This document shows, piece after piece, positions 8,015 to 19,102 of a stretch of 64,000 bases of DNA. The position numbers and the translations under genes are program-made. Location of the stretch: positions 893,501-957,500 of the forward strand of contig NZ_CP095732.1 of NCBI RefSeq assembly GCF_020447305.1, given 5' to 3'. How positions within the stretch are numbered: position 1 is the first letter of the stretch; each line of letters opens with the position of its first letter. This stretch comes from Abyssibius alkaniclasticus. GTDB lineage: Bacteria; Pseudomonadota; Alphaproteobacteria; Rhodobacterales; Rhodobacteraceae. The notes under the pieces are model-generated. The model searched no databases, was not told the DNA's origin, and worked only from the letters and a program-made list of their open reading frames with translations.

Positions 8015-9016
8015 ATGCGTCATTTTCCGATATTCCTAGATTTGCGCGCCCGCCGCGTGATTGTCGGCGGCGCTGGCGAATGCGCGCTGGCCAAGCTGCG
8101 CCTGCTGGTCAAGACCGAAGCGCAGATCGTGGTGTTTGGCCACAATGCGGTAGAGGGTGTCGTTGCGCTGGCCGGGGCGGGGCAGATCACCCTGCAGGAC
8201 CGCGCGCCGCTTCTGGCTGATTTTGCAAAAGCCGCGCTGGGTTATGCCGCCTATGACGACGATGAAGCCGATGCGGCATTTGCCGCCCTGGCGCACGGCG
8301 CGGGCGTGCTGCTGAACGTGGTCGATAACCTTGAGGCAAGCGCGTTCATAACCCCGGCGATTGTCGACCGTGACCCGGTGGTCGTGGCGATCGGCACCGA
8401 AGGCGCGGCGCCGGTTCTGGCGCGGCAGATCAAGGCCGATCTGGAACAGCGCCTGCCGGAAACTCTGGGCCGTCTGGCGCGGCTCGGGCAGGGGTTTCGG
8501 GCCGCGGCGCAGGTGCTGGCCCCGGGCCGGGCGCGGCGCGACTTCTGGGCACGGTTTTACGGCGGTGCGGGCGATGCCGCGCTGGCAGCGGGCGGCACAG
8601 CGGCCGCACAGCGCCAGCTTGGCACGCTTCTGCGCGAGGTTGCGCGCGAGGTCGCCCCGGCCGCGCATGTGGATTTCATTCCGACATCCGCGCCCGATTT
8701 GCTGACCTTGCGCGCCCAGCGCAAGCTGCATGGTGCCGACATTGTTGTGCATGATGCGGGCGTTGCCCCCGAAATTCTGGAACTTGCCCGGCGCGAGGCG
8801 CAGCTGGTGGCGGTGCTGCATGACAAGGCCGATCTGGTGGCGCTGGCGGCAGGCGGTGCGCAGGTGGCGCGGCTTGTGGCGGGCGATGCACCGCATCCGC
8901 TGGAGGTGGCGCGGCTGCGCAATGCCGGGCTGTCGCATAGCGTATTGCCCAGCGTCGGTGCCCCAACCCAACCCGGTTTTTCTGCCGAAATTCACGAGGT
9001 GCGCCGCCATGGCTAA
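8015..9016 (+). CDS. cysG: Siroheme synthase-like protein: precorrin-2 dehydrogenase domain with a truncated methyltransferase remnant
   Basis: 333 residues, against about 460 for full CysG. The N-terminal Rossmann half (VIVGGAGECALAKLRLL, then NVVDNLEASAFITPAIV and VAIGTEGAAPVLARQIK) matches the NAD-dependent precorrin-2 dehydrogenase/ferrochelatase domain. After the linker helices, HVDFIPTSAPDLLTLRAQ and ADIVVHDAGVAPEILELARR match the opening of the SUMT domain, but the rest of that domain is missing. Uroporphyrinogen methylation must therefore come from another enzyme. First gene of the sulfite-reduction operon; its stop overlaps the next start by 8 nt. Confidence 0.85.
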   Translation: MRHFPIFLDLRARRVIVGGAGECALAKLRLLVKTEAQIVVFGHNAVEGVVALAGAGQITLQDRAPLLADFAKAALGYAAYDDDEADAAFAALAHGAGVLLNVVDNLEASAFITPAIVDRDPVVVAIGTEGAAPVLARQIKADLEQRLPETLGRLARLGQGFRAAAQVLAPGRARRDFWARFYGGAGDAALAAGGTAAAQRQLGTLLREVAREVAPAAHVDFIPTSAPDLLTLRAQRKLHGADIVVHDAGVAPEILELARREAQLVAVLHDKADLVALAAGGAQVARLVAGDAPHPLEVARLRNAGLSHSVLPSVGAPTQPGFSAEIHEVRRHG

Positions 9017-9309
9017 GCCGTTTTCCCCCCAAGTTGTGACCGCAAATGACCTGATGGACGGCGATGCCGTCTGGCTGACCGCAGCCGGAACATGGGCGCT
9101 GGATGCCAGCCAAGCGCTTGTGCTGGAAACACCCGAAGATGCCGCGCGCGCTTTGGCGGCGGCAACTGCGCAGCCCGGCAAGGTGGTTGGCCCCTATCTG
9201 GCCGATGTCTCGCTTGAAGCAGGCCGCCCCGTTGCCACCCATACCCGCGAGGCTTTGCGGATGCGCGGCCCGTCAAACTATTTCCACGGCAAGCAGGAAA
9301 CCGCACAAA

Positions 9310-9317
<8 letters not shown>
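9009..9317 (+). CDS. DUF2849 protein of the cysteine operon
   Basis: 102 residues. The opening QVVTANDLMDGDAVWL and ATAQPGKVVGPYLADV match DUF2849, a small family found next to cysI in alphaproteobacteria. No catalytic motif is evident. It overlaps cysG by 8 nt and cysI by 8 nt, so all three are translated from one message. A role supporting sulfite reductase is inferred from this constant neighbourhood. Confidence 0.85.
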
Positions 9318-10966
<1,649 letters not shown>

Positions 10967-10977
<11 letters not shown>

Positions 10978-11695
10978 GGATTTGGCACAGACCGTGGCGC
11001 GGCTGAACGCGACCACCTGGGCGGATGACGCCACGGGCCTGCTTGACCAGGTGCTGAACCGTGGCCTTGTCGGGCAGGTGGCGATGGTGTCGTCCTTTGG
11101 GGCGGAAAGTGCCGTGCTGCTGCATCTGCTGGCACAGGTGCAGCCCGCAGCGCCGGTGATTTTCATCGATACGCAGATGCTGTTTGCCGAAACGCTGGAT
11201 TATCAGGCCGATCTGGCCAGCCGCTTTGGTCTGCGCGATGTGCGCCGCGTCACGGCAGACGAGCTGACCCTGCGCCGGACAGACCCGTGGGGCAATCTGC
11301 ACCAAAGCAATACCGATGCCTGCTGCGATTTTCGCAAAACGCAGGTTCTGGACCGCGCGCTTGCCGGGTTTGATGGCTGGATTTCAGGGCGCAAACGCCA
11401 TCAGGCCGGCACGCGCGCGGCGCTGGAGCTTTTCGAGGCCGACGAAGCGCATGGCCGCATCAAGATCAACCCGCTGGCCTATTGGTCGGCGGCGGATATC
11501 GCCGCTTATTTTGAAGCGCATGACCTGCCCCGCCACCCGCTTGTGGCGCGCGGCTATCCATCCATCGGCTGTGCGCCCTGCACAAGCGCTGTGGGTGCGG
11601 GTGAAGATGCGCGCGCCGGGCGCTGGCGCGGGCAGGATAAAGAAGAATGCGGCATCCACTTTGTGGATGGCAAATGGGTGCGGACAGCCGCCTGA
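10967..11695 (+). CDS. cysH: Adenylyl-sulfate (APS) reductase, thioredoxin-dependent
   Basis: 242 residues. The PP-loop motif VSSFGAESAVLLH and the catalytic ECGIHF at the C-terminus are present. The paired cysteines DACCDFRK and GCAPC bind a [4Fe-4S] cluster and mark it as an APS-type rather than PAPS-type reductase. It produces sulfite for the adjacent CysI. Overlaps the cysI stop by 11 nt and is followed by an AGGAGG site for the next gene. Confidence 0.94.
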
Positions 11696-11705
11696 GGAGG
11701 GCAGA

Positions 11706-12128
11706 ATGAACAAAGTGATTATACGCGATGACGGGTTTGCCGAAGATGATTTTGGTGAATTTGTCAGCCTCGATGTGCTGCAAGCCGGGGTGGAAAGCCC
11801 GCTGGCGGTTGAGATTGCCAACACGATCGACCCGATGGTGCTGGTGCCGCTGTTTCCGTGGATTTCGGCCATCCGCATCCCCTTTCCCAGCTTTGCCGAC
11901 GGGCGCGGCTTCTCATTGGCGCGGCGCTTGCGGATGCTTGGTTTTACCGGGCGGCTGCGCGCGGCTGGCCATGTGATTTCCGATCAGTATTTCCACGCGC
12001 GCCGCTCGGGCTTTGACGAGGTCGAGATCGACGCATTGCTGGCCCGCCGTCAGCCGCAAGCGCAATGGATGGCCCGCACCGATTGGGACCGTCCAACCTA
12101 TCAAGACCGGCTGCGCGCCGCCGTTTAG
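11706..12128 (+). CDS. DUF934 protein
   Basis: 140 residues. The segments IRIPFPSFADGRGFSLARRL and AGHVISDQYFHARRSGFDEV are characteristic of DUF934, a family that accompanies cysH/cysI in proteobacteria and is annotated as an oxidoreductase-like protein of sulfite assimilation. No cofactor motif is obvious. A strong GGAGGG precedes the ATG. Confidence 0.88.
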   Translation: MNKVIIRDDGFAEDDFGEFVSLDVLQAGVESPLAVEIANTIDPMVLVPLFPWISAIRIPFPSFADGRGFSLARRLRMLGFTGRLRAAGHVISDQYFHARRSGFDEVEIDALLARRQPQAQWMARTDWDRPTYQDRLRAAV

Positions 12129-12139
12129 AAAGATTTTCC

Positions 12140-12925
12140 ATGAATGAGATGACTGCTGTCAGCACACCGGTGCTGCCCGACGCCCAGACCGTGACCGAAG
12201 TGAAGCACTGGACCGACCGTCTGTTCTCCTTTCGGCTGAGCCGCCCCGCCAGCTTGCGCTTCCGCTCGGGCGAATTTGTGATGATCGGGCTGATGGGCGA
12301 GACCGGCCGTGCGCTGTTGCGCGCCTATTCCATCGCCTCGCCAAGCTGGGACGAGACGCTGGAATTCTACTCGATCAAGGTGCCCGATGGCCCGCTGACC
12401 AGCCGCCTGCAGCATATCGCGGTGGGCGATCAGGTTATTCTGCGCCCCAAACCCGTGGGCACGCTGGTGCTGGATGCGCTGTTGCCCGGCAAGCGGCTGT
12501 TTCTGGTGGCCACCGGCACCGGCATCGCCCCCTTTGCCAGCCTCGTGCGCGACCCCGACATTTATGCCCGCTACGACGAGGTGATCCTCACCCATACCTG
12601 CCGCGATGTCGCCGATCTGGCCTATGGCCGCACGCTGGTGGGTGGTTTGGCCGAAGACCCGCTGGTGGGCGAAGAGGCTTCGGCCAAGCTGCGCTACATT
12701 CCCACGACCACGCGCGAAGCCTCGCCCCGCATGGGGCGGATTACCGATCTGCTGCGCAAATCAGCGCTGGGCCTGCCCGATTTGGGCGCGGATGACCGCG
12801 TGATGATCTGCGGCTCGCTCGCGCTGAACCAGGAGATGAAGGCGATTTGCGAAGCGGCAGGCTTAGTTGAAGGCGCAAACTCCGCCCCCGGTGGTTTTGT
12901 GGTGGAAAAGGCGTTTGTCGGGTAG
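12140..12925 (+). CDS. fpr: Ferredoxin--NADP+ reductase
   Basis: 261 residues. The FAD motif RAYSIASP and the NADP-binding LVATGTGIAPFASLVRDP match bacterial subclass Fpr; the C-terminus ends FVVEKAFVG with the family's terminal aromatic replaced. As last gene of the cysteine operon it is well placed to deliver NADPH electrons, through ferredoxin, to the stand-alone CysI. That link is inference from the operon and the absence of cysJ. Confidence 0.92.
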   Translation: MNEMTAVSTPVLPDAQTVTEVKHWTDRLFSFRLSRPASLRFRSGEFVMIGLMGETGRALLRAYSIASPSWDETLEFYSIKVPDGPLTSRLQHIAVGDQVILRPKPVGTLVLDALLPGKRLFLVATGTGIAPFASLVRDPDIYARYDEVILTHTCRDVADLAYGRTLVGGLAEDPLVGEEASAKLRYIPTTTREASPRMGRITDLLRKSALGLPDLGADDRVMICGSLALNQEMKAICEAAGLVEGANSAPGGFVVEKAFVG

Positions 12926-12998
12926 GATTGGCCGTTTGCAGCCGGTATCTGGCCGATTGGCGTGATACACAACCAGTGCCGCGCGCTATGCTTGCGGT

Positions 12999-13607
12999 AT
13001 GAGCGATATTTCACATCTTTCCCGCCGCTATGACCGCGCTGCCAACCGCTGGCAGGCCAAAATGGACCGCTTTGGCTTTGGCCCTGCCTATCGGCACATG
13101 CTGGGGCAAGTGGCACTGCCGGCGCGCCCGCTTGTTGCGCTGGATGCCGACACGGGGTGCGGCACATTTGCAGGCGCAGCACTGGATTTCGGCCTGAGCT
13201 TCGCGCAGCTCGATCTGCTGGACCCGTCGGCCAGAATGCTTGCCCATGCAAGCGAAATGGTCGGCGCCCGCGCGCCGCTGCGCTGTTTTGCAACAGATAT
13301 TGCCAGCCATGAGCCCGCCGCTTGCTATGATCTGATACTTTGCGCCCATGTGGTCGAGCATTGTGCCGACCCTGTGGCCACCCTGGCACAGTTGCGCGCC
13401 ATGCTGGCCCCCGGTGGCACATTGCTGCTGGCGGTCAGCAAGCCGCATTGGTGTTCGTTGATTGTCTTTTTGCGCTGGCGTCACCGCTGCTTTGAACCCG
13501 CCGAGATGCGCGGCCTTTTGGCGCGTGCCGGTTTTGGGACAACCCGGGGCTACCCTTTCCCATCGGGCGTGCCCAGCCGGGTCAGCCACGGATATTGTGC
13601 AAACTGA
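12999..13607 (+). CDS. Class I SAM-dependent methyltransferase
   Basis: 202 residues. Motif I reads ALDADTGCGTFA, followed by DLLDPSARMLAHA, then YDLILCAHVVEHCADP and LAPGGTLLLAVSKPH, the standard order for the methyltransferase 11 group. Substrate unknown. It lies 74 nt after fpr and 12 nt before the ABM gene, and probably forms a short unit with it. Confidence 0.85.
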   Translation: MSDISHLSRRYDRAANRWQAKMDRFGFGPAYRHMLGQVALPARPLVALDADTGCGTFAGAALDFGLSFAQLDLLDPSARMLAHASEMVGARAPLRCFATDIASHEPAACYDLILCAHVVEHCADPVATLAQLRAMLAPGGTLLLAVSKPHWCSLIVFLRWRHRCFEPAEMRGLLARAGFGTTRGYPFPSGVPSRVSHGYCAN

Positions 13608-13619
13608 ATAGGAAAACCC

Positions 13620-13907
13620 ATGCCCCTTGCCCTGATCGAAGTTTCCCTTGGCCCCGACGATACCCAAAAAGCCCTGGCCAGCTTTGCCGCCATGCGCGAA
13701 GAAATTGTTGCGATGGAGGGCAACCTATCCTTCCACGCCTTCCCCATCGATGGCGGTGTGGTTGTTCTGCATGAATGGCGCTCGCACCAAGCCTTTGCCG
13801 CCTATCGCAACAGCCCGGCTTTTGCGACACTGATTGCCACGGTCAAACCGCTGGCCACGCAGGTGCCGCGCAGCCGCCTGTTCGAGGAATACGTTGCGCC
13901 CGCCTAG
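13620..13907 (+). CDS. Antibiotic biosynthesis monooxygenase (ABM) domain protein
   Basis: 95 residues forming one dimeric alpha/beta-barrel unit. EGNLSFHAFPIDGG, VVVLHEWRSHQAFAAY and FATLIATVKPLA follow the ABM pattern seen in small quinol monooxygenases of the YgiN type. The substrate cannot be read from sequence. It sits between a methyltransferase and an AraC regulator. Confidence 0.83.
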   Translation: MPLALIEVSLGPDDTQKALASFAAMREEIVAMEGNLSFHAFPIDGGVVVLHEWRSHQAFAAYRNSPAFATLIATVKPLATQVPRSRLFEEYVAPA

Positions 13908-13927
13908 TTTCGGGCGATACTTGCACC

Positions 13928-14716
13928 ATGATCGCGCCAGACGCCTTTTGCTTTTACAAAATCTTTGCGCCTGAACCGTGCAAACTGGTGCGGTTTGACC
14001 GGCACTATCTGCTTTACAGCGCGGCAGGCAGCATTGATCTGGAAGTGGATGGCCGGGTGTGGACCCTGCCTCCGCTGCGGGCAGCGTGGCTGCAGGCGGG
14101 CGTGGAAATTGCCGTGTGCAACGCGCGGCCAATCACCTGTTGTTCGCTGCTTTACGCGCCCGGGTTTATTGCCGCCCCGGCGATGCCCTGCAAGGTATTC
14201 GACATTACCCCGCTGGCGCGGGAAATGATTTTGGAGTGCCGTCGCTGGGGGCCGGAATCCGGCGCGCTTGATGATTATGCACGGCAGTTTTTCACCACTT
14301 TGGCGCTGGTTACGCGCGAATTGGCGGCCAAGGATTGCAATTCATGGGTGCCGGTCGGGCAATCGGCGGCCGTGCGCAGCGCCATTGCCCATAGCCGCGA
14401 ACAGCTTGGCGCGCGGCCTGAATTTGCACAGATCGCGCGCGCGGTTCACTGCACCCCGCGCACATTGGCGCGGCGGTTTCAGGCGGAATGCGGGATGAGC
14501 TGGCAGCAGGTTTTGCGCCGTTTGCGCATGATCCGCGCCGCCGAACTGCTGGCCGATGCGCAGATGCAAATCACACAGGTGGGTTTTGCGGTTGGCTATG
14601 CCTCGCAATCGGCCTTTGGGGCGGCCTTTCGTGACTTTGCGCAAGTATCGCCGCGCGACTACCGCGCGGGTATAATGCGCGGCCTGAACCTAGCTGTTGA
14701 CGCAACGCAAAGCTGA
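13928..14716 (+). CDS. AraC-family transcriptional regulator
   Basis: 262 residues: an N-terminal cupin-like sensing part and a C-terminal double HTH (FAQIARAVHCTPRTLARRF and ITQVGFAVGYASQSAFGAAF) ending in SPRDYRAG, typical of AraC/XylS. It begins 20 nt after the ABM gene, so it probably controls that unit. The inducer is unknown. Confidence 0.9.
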   Translation: MIAPDAFCFYKIFAPEPCKLVRFDRHYLLYSAAGSIDLEVDGRVWTLPPLRAAWLQAGVEIAVCNARPITCCSLLYAPGFIAAPAMPCKVFDITPLAREMILECRRWGPESGALDDYARQFFTTLALVTRELAAKDCNSWVPVGQSAAVRSAIAHSREQLGARPEFAQIARAVHCTPRTLARRFQAECGMSWQQVLRRLRMIRAAELLADAQMQITQVGFAVGYASQSAFGAAFRDFAQVSPRDYRAGIMRGLNLAVDATQS

Positions 14717-14756
14717 TTTTAGCCTGTCATCAGAAATTTATCTTGAAGGTGATATT

Positions 14757-15191
14757 ATGGCCAAAACTCCGGAAATCCGCGCCGCAAAAGGCGATGCAAA
14801 AGAAGCCGATCGCCACAATCTGGGCGACCCGGTGGCCGATGCGGCCAAATGGGTGCGCGGGCTGACAACCAAGCGCGTATCGGACCTGTTCAAAACCGAA
14901 AAAGGGCTGGAGGGCCACTGGAAACAGGTGCAGCAGGAGGTGACGCGCGGCAACAAGCATTTCTTCGCCACCAAAACCCTGCCCGGCGGCTTTACCGATG
15001 GCGGCAAAACCAGCCCCGAAGGCAAGAAGATGATCGCCTTCATCGCCGATGCGATTGTCGGCGCGGCCAAGGGCAGCAAGATCGACTTTCCCTTGCAGGA
15101 AATGAAATTCACAAGCGACATGGCCTGGCTGAAGCTGGAGAAAGCAAGCGGCAAGGTGAAGGTGAAATCGACTCCGGGCACGAAGAAGTAG
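14757..15191 (+). CDS. Hypothetical basic protein
   Basis: 144 residues, rich in Lys, cytosolic, with no membrane segment or known motif. It begins MAKTPEIRAAKGDAKEADRH and ends in a Lys-rich tail. AAGGTG precedes the ATG with good spacing, which is why I reject the longer frame overlapping araC. I do not recognise it. It converges with a Fic gene 8 nt downstream. Confidence 0.68.
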   Translation: MAKTPEIRAAKGDAKEADRHNLGDPVADAAKWVRGLTTKRVSDLFKTEKGLEGHWKQVQQEVTRGNKHFFATKTLPGGFTDGGKTSPEGKKMIAFIADAIVGAAKGSKIDFPLQEMKFTSDMAWLKLEKASGKVKVKSTPGTKK

Positions 15192-15199
15192 GGGGTTGG

Positions 15200-16357
15200 T
15201 TAGCTCGGCTCCTGAACCAGCTGCAGCAGTTCGGAGAACGCATATAGGCCTGATGCACGCCCAGCAGGCGGAACAAGTATTCGCAACACGCCGTCTTCTA
15301 CCAGCCGGTTGGTGAACGTGTTTGCTGACTGCTTCGGGATGCCTGCCTCGCGCGTAAACCGGCTGTTGCGGAAGATCGGGTTTGCAAAGATGTAGTTCAA
15401 CGCATCGACAGACCATTTTGAGCGTAGAGTGTCTCTGAAACGTTCGCGCATGTCGTCATACAGGCGGTGAATCCGCCCAACAATCGCGATGTTTTCCTGG
15501 GCTTGAGATTGGATGGCCTCCAGGAAGAAAGCAATCCAGCCGCTCCAATCATCGTTGTCGGATACAGCGCGCATACGTTCGATGTATTCATCTTTGTGGC
15601 GTTCGAAGAAATCGCTGACGAAGAAACGCGGTGCGCTCAGAATACCAGTTTTCCACAGCATCAACGTAATCAGCATACGTCCAATGCGCCCATTGCCATC
15701 TTCAAAAGGGTGCAAGGCCTCGAATTCGATATGCGCGATTGCTGTGCGCAGCAGCGGTTGGATGGTTTCATTTCCGATATAGGCAATAAGCGCCTCCATC
15801 GCTGGCGGTAGCTGATGCGGTGCAATTGGAATGAATTGGATTTTCCGCTGTCGATGGTCGCCGATGTAATTCTGTTCAACTTTGTATTCACCTGGACGCT
15901 TCATCGCGCCGCGGCCAAAGCTGAGCAAGGTGCGATGGGCTGATCTTATCAGATGTTCAGAAAGTGGATAGCCTTCTGACAGCCGCCTTTCTGCCTGGCG
16001 CAATGCACGAGCGTATAGCGCCACCTCCAGAGCCTCATTGCGCCCAGTGCCGTGAGGCTGGTCGGGGTCTGCATCAGCTTCAAGCCGAAGAACCTCCTCT
16101 AATGTAGAAATCGTGCCTTCCATACGGGAGGAGATCACAGCATCACGCGCGCGTAGCGGGGCAAGCAACAATTCACTATTTGGAAGTGTGCTTAGTAGCG
16201 TATCATAGCGTGTAAGGGCGATCAGTGTTTGCGAAAGTGGGTTTATAAGCGCATTGAGGTCAATTCTCGGAGGCGGAAACGCGCCTGTATGGTAGGTGAC
16301 AGCCTCCGACGCATCGTATTTTGTGTTGTGCACAAGAATTTCAACTTTTTCATCCAT
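15200..16357 (-). CDS. Fic-domain protein (predicted AMP transferase)
   Basis: 385 residues from the ATG at 16357; a TTG at 16393 could add 12. The catalytic Fic motif is complete: HPFEDGNGRIGR. An N-terminal inhibitory helix motif, SSRMEGTI, places it among self-inhibited Fic proteins that carry the glutamate in cis. The C-terminus ends with a winged-helix region (NSRFTREAGIPKQSANTFTN). Fic enzymes attach AMP to protein hydroxyls. Codon use is more AT-rich than flanking genes, so it may be acquired. Its stop faces the hypothetical gene. Confidence 0.92.
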   Translation of the reverse strand: MDEKVEILVHNTKYDASEAVTYHTGAFPPPRIDLNALINPLSQTLIALTRYDTLLSTLPNSELLLAPLRARDAVISSRMEGTISTLEEVLRLEADADPDQPHGTGRNEALEVALYARALRQAERRLSEGYPLSEHLIRSAHRTLLSFGRGAMKRPGEYKVEQNYIGDHRQRKIQFIPIAPHQLPPAMEALIAYIGNETIQPLLRTAIAHIEFEALHPFEDGNGRIGRMLITLMLWKTGILSAPRFFVSDFFERHKDEYIERMRAVSDNDDWSGWIAFFLEAIQSQAQENIAIVGRIHRLYDDMRERFRDTLRSKWSVDALNYIFANPIFRNSRFTREAGIPKQSANTFTNRLVEDGVLRILVPPAGRASGLYAFSELLQLVQEPS

Positions 16358-16445
16358 AAAGAAGTTTGTGTGCCATTTCCTAATCAGAATCAAGCTTGAT
16401 TATGGTTCAGACAAAAATTCAATACACAAAACTCGCGGCGCAAGC

Positions 16446-16476
16446 AAAAAAGGCCCCGGATTGCTCCGGGGCCTTT
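16446..16476 (-). terminator. Intrinsic terminator of pnp
   Basis: A 12-bp perfect stem AAAGGCCCCGGA / TCCGGGGCCTTT with loop TTGC, followed on the minus strand by a U-run. It lies 21 nt past the pnp stop. Confidence 0.93.
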
Positions 16477-16496
16477 CTTCATTCCAACCGCCCGAC

Positions 16497-18626
16497 TTAC
16501 TCGTCGCCGGACTTCTCGGCCAGCTCTTCGCCGGTTTCCTGATTGACGACTTTCATCGACAGGCGCACCTTGCCGCGGTCGTCAAAGCCGACGAGTTTCA
16601 CCTTCACCTCCTGGCCTTCCTGCAGAAGGTCTTTGGGGTGGTTTACGCGTTCGGCGGAAATCTGGGACACATGTACCAGACCGTCGCGTTTGCCGAAGAA
16701 GTTCACAAACGCGCCGAAATCCATCAGCTTTACAACCTTGCCGGTGTAGATCTGCCCGACTTCGGGCTCGGCCACGATCGACCAGATCATGTCATAGGCT
16801 TTCTTGATCGACTCACCGTTCGGCGAGGCGATCTTGATGATACCGTCATCGTTGATATCAACCTTGGCACCGGACACTTCCACGATTTCGCGGATGACCT
16901 TGCCGCCCGAGCCGATCACTTCGCGGATTTTATCGGTCGGCACCTGCATGGTTTCGATGCGCGGCGCGTGGATCGAGAACTCGGAGGTTTCGTTCAGCGC
17001 CTTGCCCATCTCACCCAGAATATGCAGGCGGGCGTCTTTGGCCTGTGCCAAAGCCTGTTTCATGATGGCGGGCGTGATGCCGGCCACCTTGATATCCATC
17101 TGCATGGTGGTGATGCCGTTGGCAGTGCCGGCGACCTTGAAATCCATATCGCCAAGGTGGTCTTCGTCACCCAGAATATCGGTCAGAACCGCAAATTCCT
17201 CGCCCTCAAGGATAAGACCCATTGCGATACCGGCCACCGGGGCTTTCAGCGGAACGCCCGCATCCATCATCGACAGCGAGCCACCACAGACCGAAGCCAT
17301 AGAGGAGGAGCCGTTGGATTCGGTGATTTCCGAGACCAGTCGCAGCGTATAGGGGAAGTCGGTTGCCGCAGGCAGAACCGCCTGAAGCGCGCGCCAGGCC
17401 AGCTTGCCGTGGCCGATTTCACGCCGCCCCGGGCCCATCATGCGGCCAGCTTCACCAACCGAATAGGGCGGAAAGTTGTAATGCAGCATGAAGTTGGAGC
17501 GCGAGGAGCCGTGCAGCGCATCGATGATCTGCTCGTCATCGCCGGTGCCGAGCGTGGTCACGACAAGGCCCTGGGTTTCGCCACGGGTGAACAAAGCCGA
17601 GCCATGTGCGCGCGGCAGCAGGCCGGTTTCAGCCACAATCGGGCGCACGGTGGTCAGGTCACGGCCATCGATGCGGCGGCCGGTCTTGATGACATCGCCA
17701 CGCAGCACGGTCGATTCGAGCTTCTTGAAGCAACCGCCAAGCGCCTTGTCGGCGGCTTCATCCTCAGACAGACCTTCGGTGATCATTGCACGCGCAGCGG
17801 CAATGGCGGCCTGACGCTCCTGCTTGTCGGTAATCGCGAAGGCGGCGCGCATGGCAGCTTCGCCCAGACCGGCAACCTTGGCGTAGAGCGCGCTGGAATC
17901 GGGGGCCTGGAAGTTGAACGGCTCTTTCGCCGCTTCTTCGGCCATGCCGATGATCATGTCGATCACGGGCTGCATCTGCTCATGGCCGAACACGACCGCG
18001 CCAAGGATCTCGTCCTCGCTCAGCTCATAGGCTTCGGATTCAACCATCATCACCGCATCGGCGGTGCCGGCGACAACAAGGTCGAGCCGCTGCTCGGGAT
18101 TGTTGCGCAGGTTGTCCATATCGGCAACCGAGGGGTTGAGGATATAGTCGCCATCGACAAAACCAACGCGGGCCGCGGCAATCGGGCCCATGAAAGGCGC
18201 GCCCGACAGGGTAAGCGCGGCCGAGGCGGCGATCATCGCCACAACGTCGGGGTCATTTTCCAGATCATGGCTCAGCACGGTGCAGATGACCTGGGTTTCG
18301 TTCTTGAACCCATCCACGAACAGCGGGCGGATCGGGCGGTCGATCAGGCGGCTTGTCAGGGTTTCTTTTTCCGAGGGGCGCGCTTCGCGCTTGAAAAAGC
18401 CACCGGGAATGCGGCCAGCCGCATAGTATTTTTCCTGGTAATGCACGGTCAGCGGGAAGAAATCGAAGCCCTCTTTGGGTTTCTTTTCATAGACCACCGC
18501 GGCCATGACCGAGGTTTCGCCATAGGTGGCAATCACGCAGGCATCGGCCTGGCGCGCAATCTTGCCGGTTTCGAGTGTCAGGGTGTCATGGCCCCACTCG
18601 ATTGATTTTTTGACAACGTTAAACAT
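16497..18626 (-). CDS. pnp: Polyribonucleotide nucleotidyltransferase (PNPase)
   Basis: 709 residues; 3'-to-5' phosphorolytic RNA degradation in the degradosome. Two RNase PH domains flank an alpha-helical linker. The KH domain has the [10 protein letters not shown] loop near residue 550 and the S1 domain ([20 protein letters not shown]) starts near 620. The start [11 protein letters not shown] at 18626 has AAAGGA ahead of it; the frame is open five codons further upstream. It follows rpsO in the classic order but has a terminator between them. Confidence 0.97.
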   Translation of the reverse strand: MFNVVKKSIEWGHDTLTLETGKIARQADACVIATYGETSVMAAVVYEKKPKEGFDFFPLTVHYQEKYYAAGRIPGGFFKREARPSEKETLTSRLIDRPIRPLFVDGFKNETQVICTVLSHDLENDPDVVAMIAASAALTLSGAPFMGPIAAARVGFVDGDYILNPSVADMDNLRNNPEQRLDLVVAGTADAVMMVESEAYELSEDEILGAVVFGHEQMQPVIDMIIGMAEEAAKEPFNFQAPDSSALYAKVAGLGEAAMRAAFAITDKQERQAAIAAARAMITEGLSEDEAADKALGGCFKKLESTVLRGDVIKTGRRIDGRDLTTVRPIVAETGLLPRAHGSALFTRGETQGLVVTTLGTGDDEQIIDALHGSSRSNFMLHYNFPPYSVGEAGRMMGPGRREIGHGKLAWRALQAVLPAATDFPYTLRLVSEITESNGSSSMASVCGGSLSMMDAGVPLKAPVAGIAMGLILEGEEFAVLTDILGDEDHLGDMDFKVAGTANGITTMQMDIKVAGITPAIMKQALAQAKDARLHILGEMGKALNETSEFSIHAPRIETMQVPTDKIREVIGSGGKVIREIVEVSGAKVDINDDGIIKIASPNGESIKKAYDMIWSIVAEPEVGQIYTGKVVKLMDFGAFVNFFGKRDGLVHVSQISAERVNHPKDLLQEGQEVKVKLVGFDDRGKVRLSMKVVNQETGEELAEKSGDE

Positions 18627-18792
18627 CTGTTTCCTTTGCAACGGGTCTGCCCCCTGGCAGCACCCGCAATAACCCCTGTTTCATATCATCCAAACGCGCG
18701 GCCCGGGGTTTGGGGCGTTGCGGACATCTTGCGGCCTTTTCAGAGGTTCACCAATGCGAACATGGGGCGGGGCTGCAGCGTCACCCGAATTG

Positions 18793-18823
18793 AAAAACGC
18801 GCCCCCGGGGTGACGGGGGCGCG
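18793..18823 (-). terminator. Terminator or attenuating hairpin after rpsO
   Basis: A 10-bp GC stem CGCGCCCCCG / CGGGGGCGCG with a 6-nt loop, followed on the minus strand by five U. It lies 10 nt past rpsO, between rpsO and pnp, so pnp is expressed from read-through or its own promoter. Confidence 0.88.
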
Positions 18824-18832
18824 CTGGGTGCC

Positions 18833-19102
18833 TTAGCGGCGAATGTTCAGACGCTCGAGCAGGGATTTGTAGCGCGGCTCGTCATGCTTTTTGACATAGT
18901 CAAGCAGCTTGCGGCGCAGGGCCACCATTTTCAGCAGACCACGGCGGGAATGGTTATCCTTCTTGTGGCTTTTGAAATGCTCGGTGAGCGTGGAGATACG
19001 GCTGGTCAGAATGGCGATTTGCACATCGGACGACCCGGTGTCGCCCTCTTTGGTTGCAAATTCCTTGATCAGGCGTGCTTTTTCTTCGGCAGTAATCGAC
19101 AT
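18833..19102 (-). CDS. rpsO: 30S ribosomal protein S15
   Basis: 89 residues, the normal length. S15 signatures [16 protein letters not shown] and the [19 protein letters not shown] block that binds 16S rRNA are complete. AGAAGGGA precedes the ATG. It is located upstream of pnp and downstream of the truB-rbfA block, the typical bacterial arrangement. Confidence 0.98.
   Translation of the reverse strand: MSITAEEKARLIKEFATKEGDTGSSDVQIAILTSRISTLTEHFKSHKKDNHSRRGLLKMVALRRKLLDYVKKHDEPRYKSLLERLNIRR

Noticed and set aside
16296..18605. Long open frame of 769 codons on the plus strand opposite pnp
   Set aside because: It mirrors the strongly conserved pnp gene, is rich in His, Arg and Gly, and has no family resemblance; GC-rich codon bias produces such shadows.
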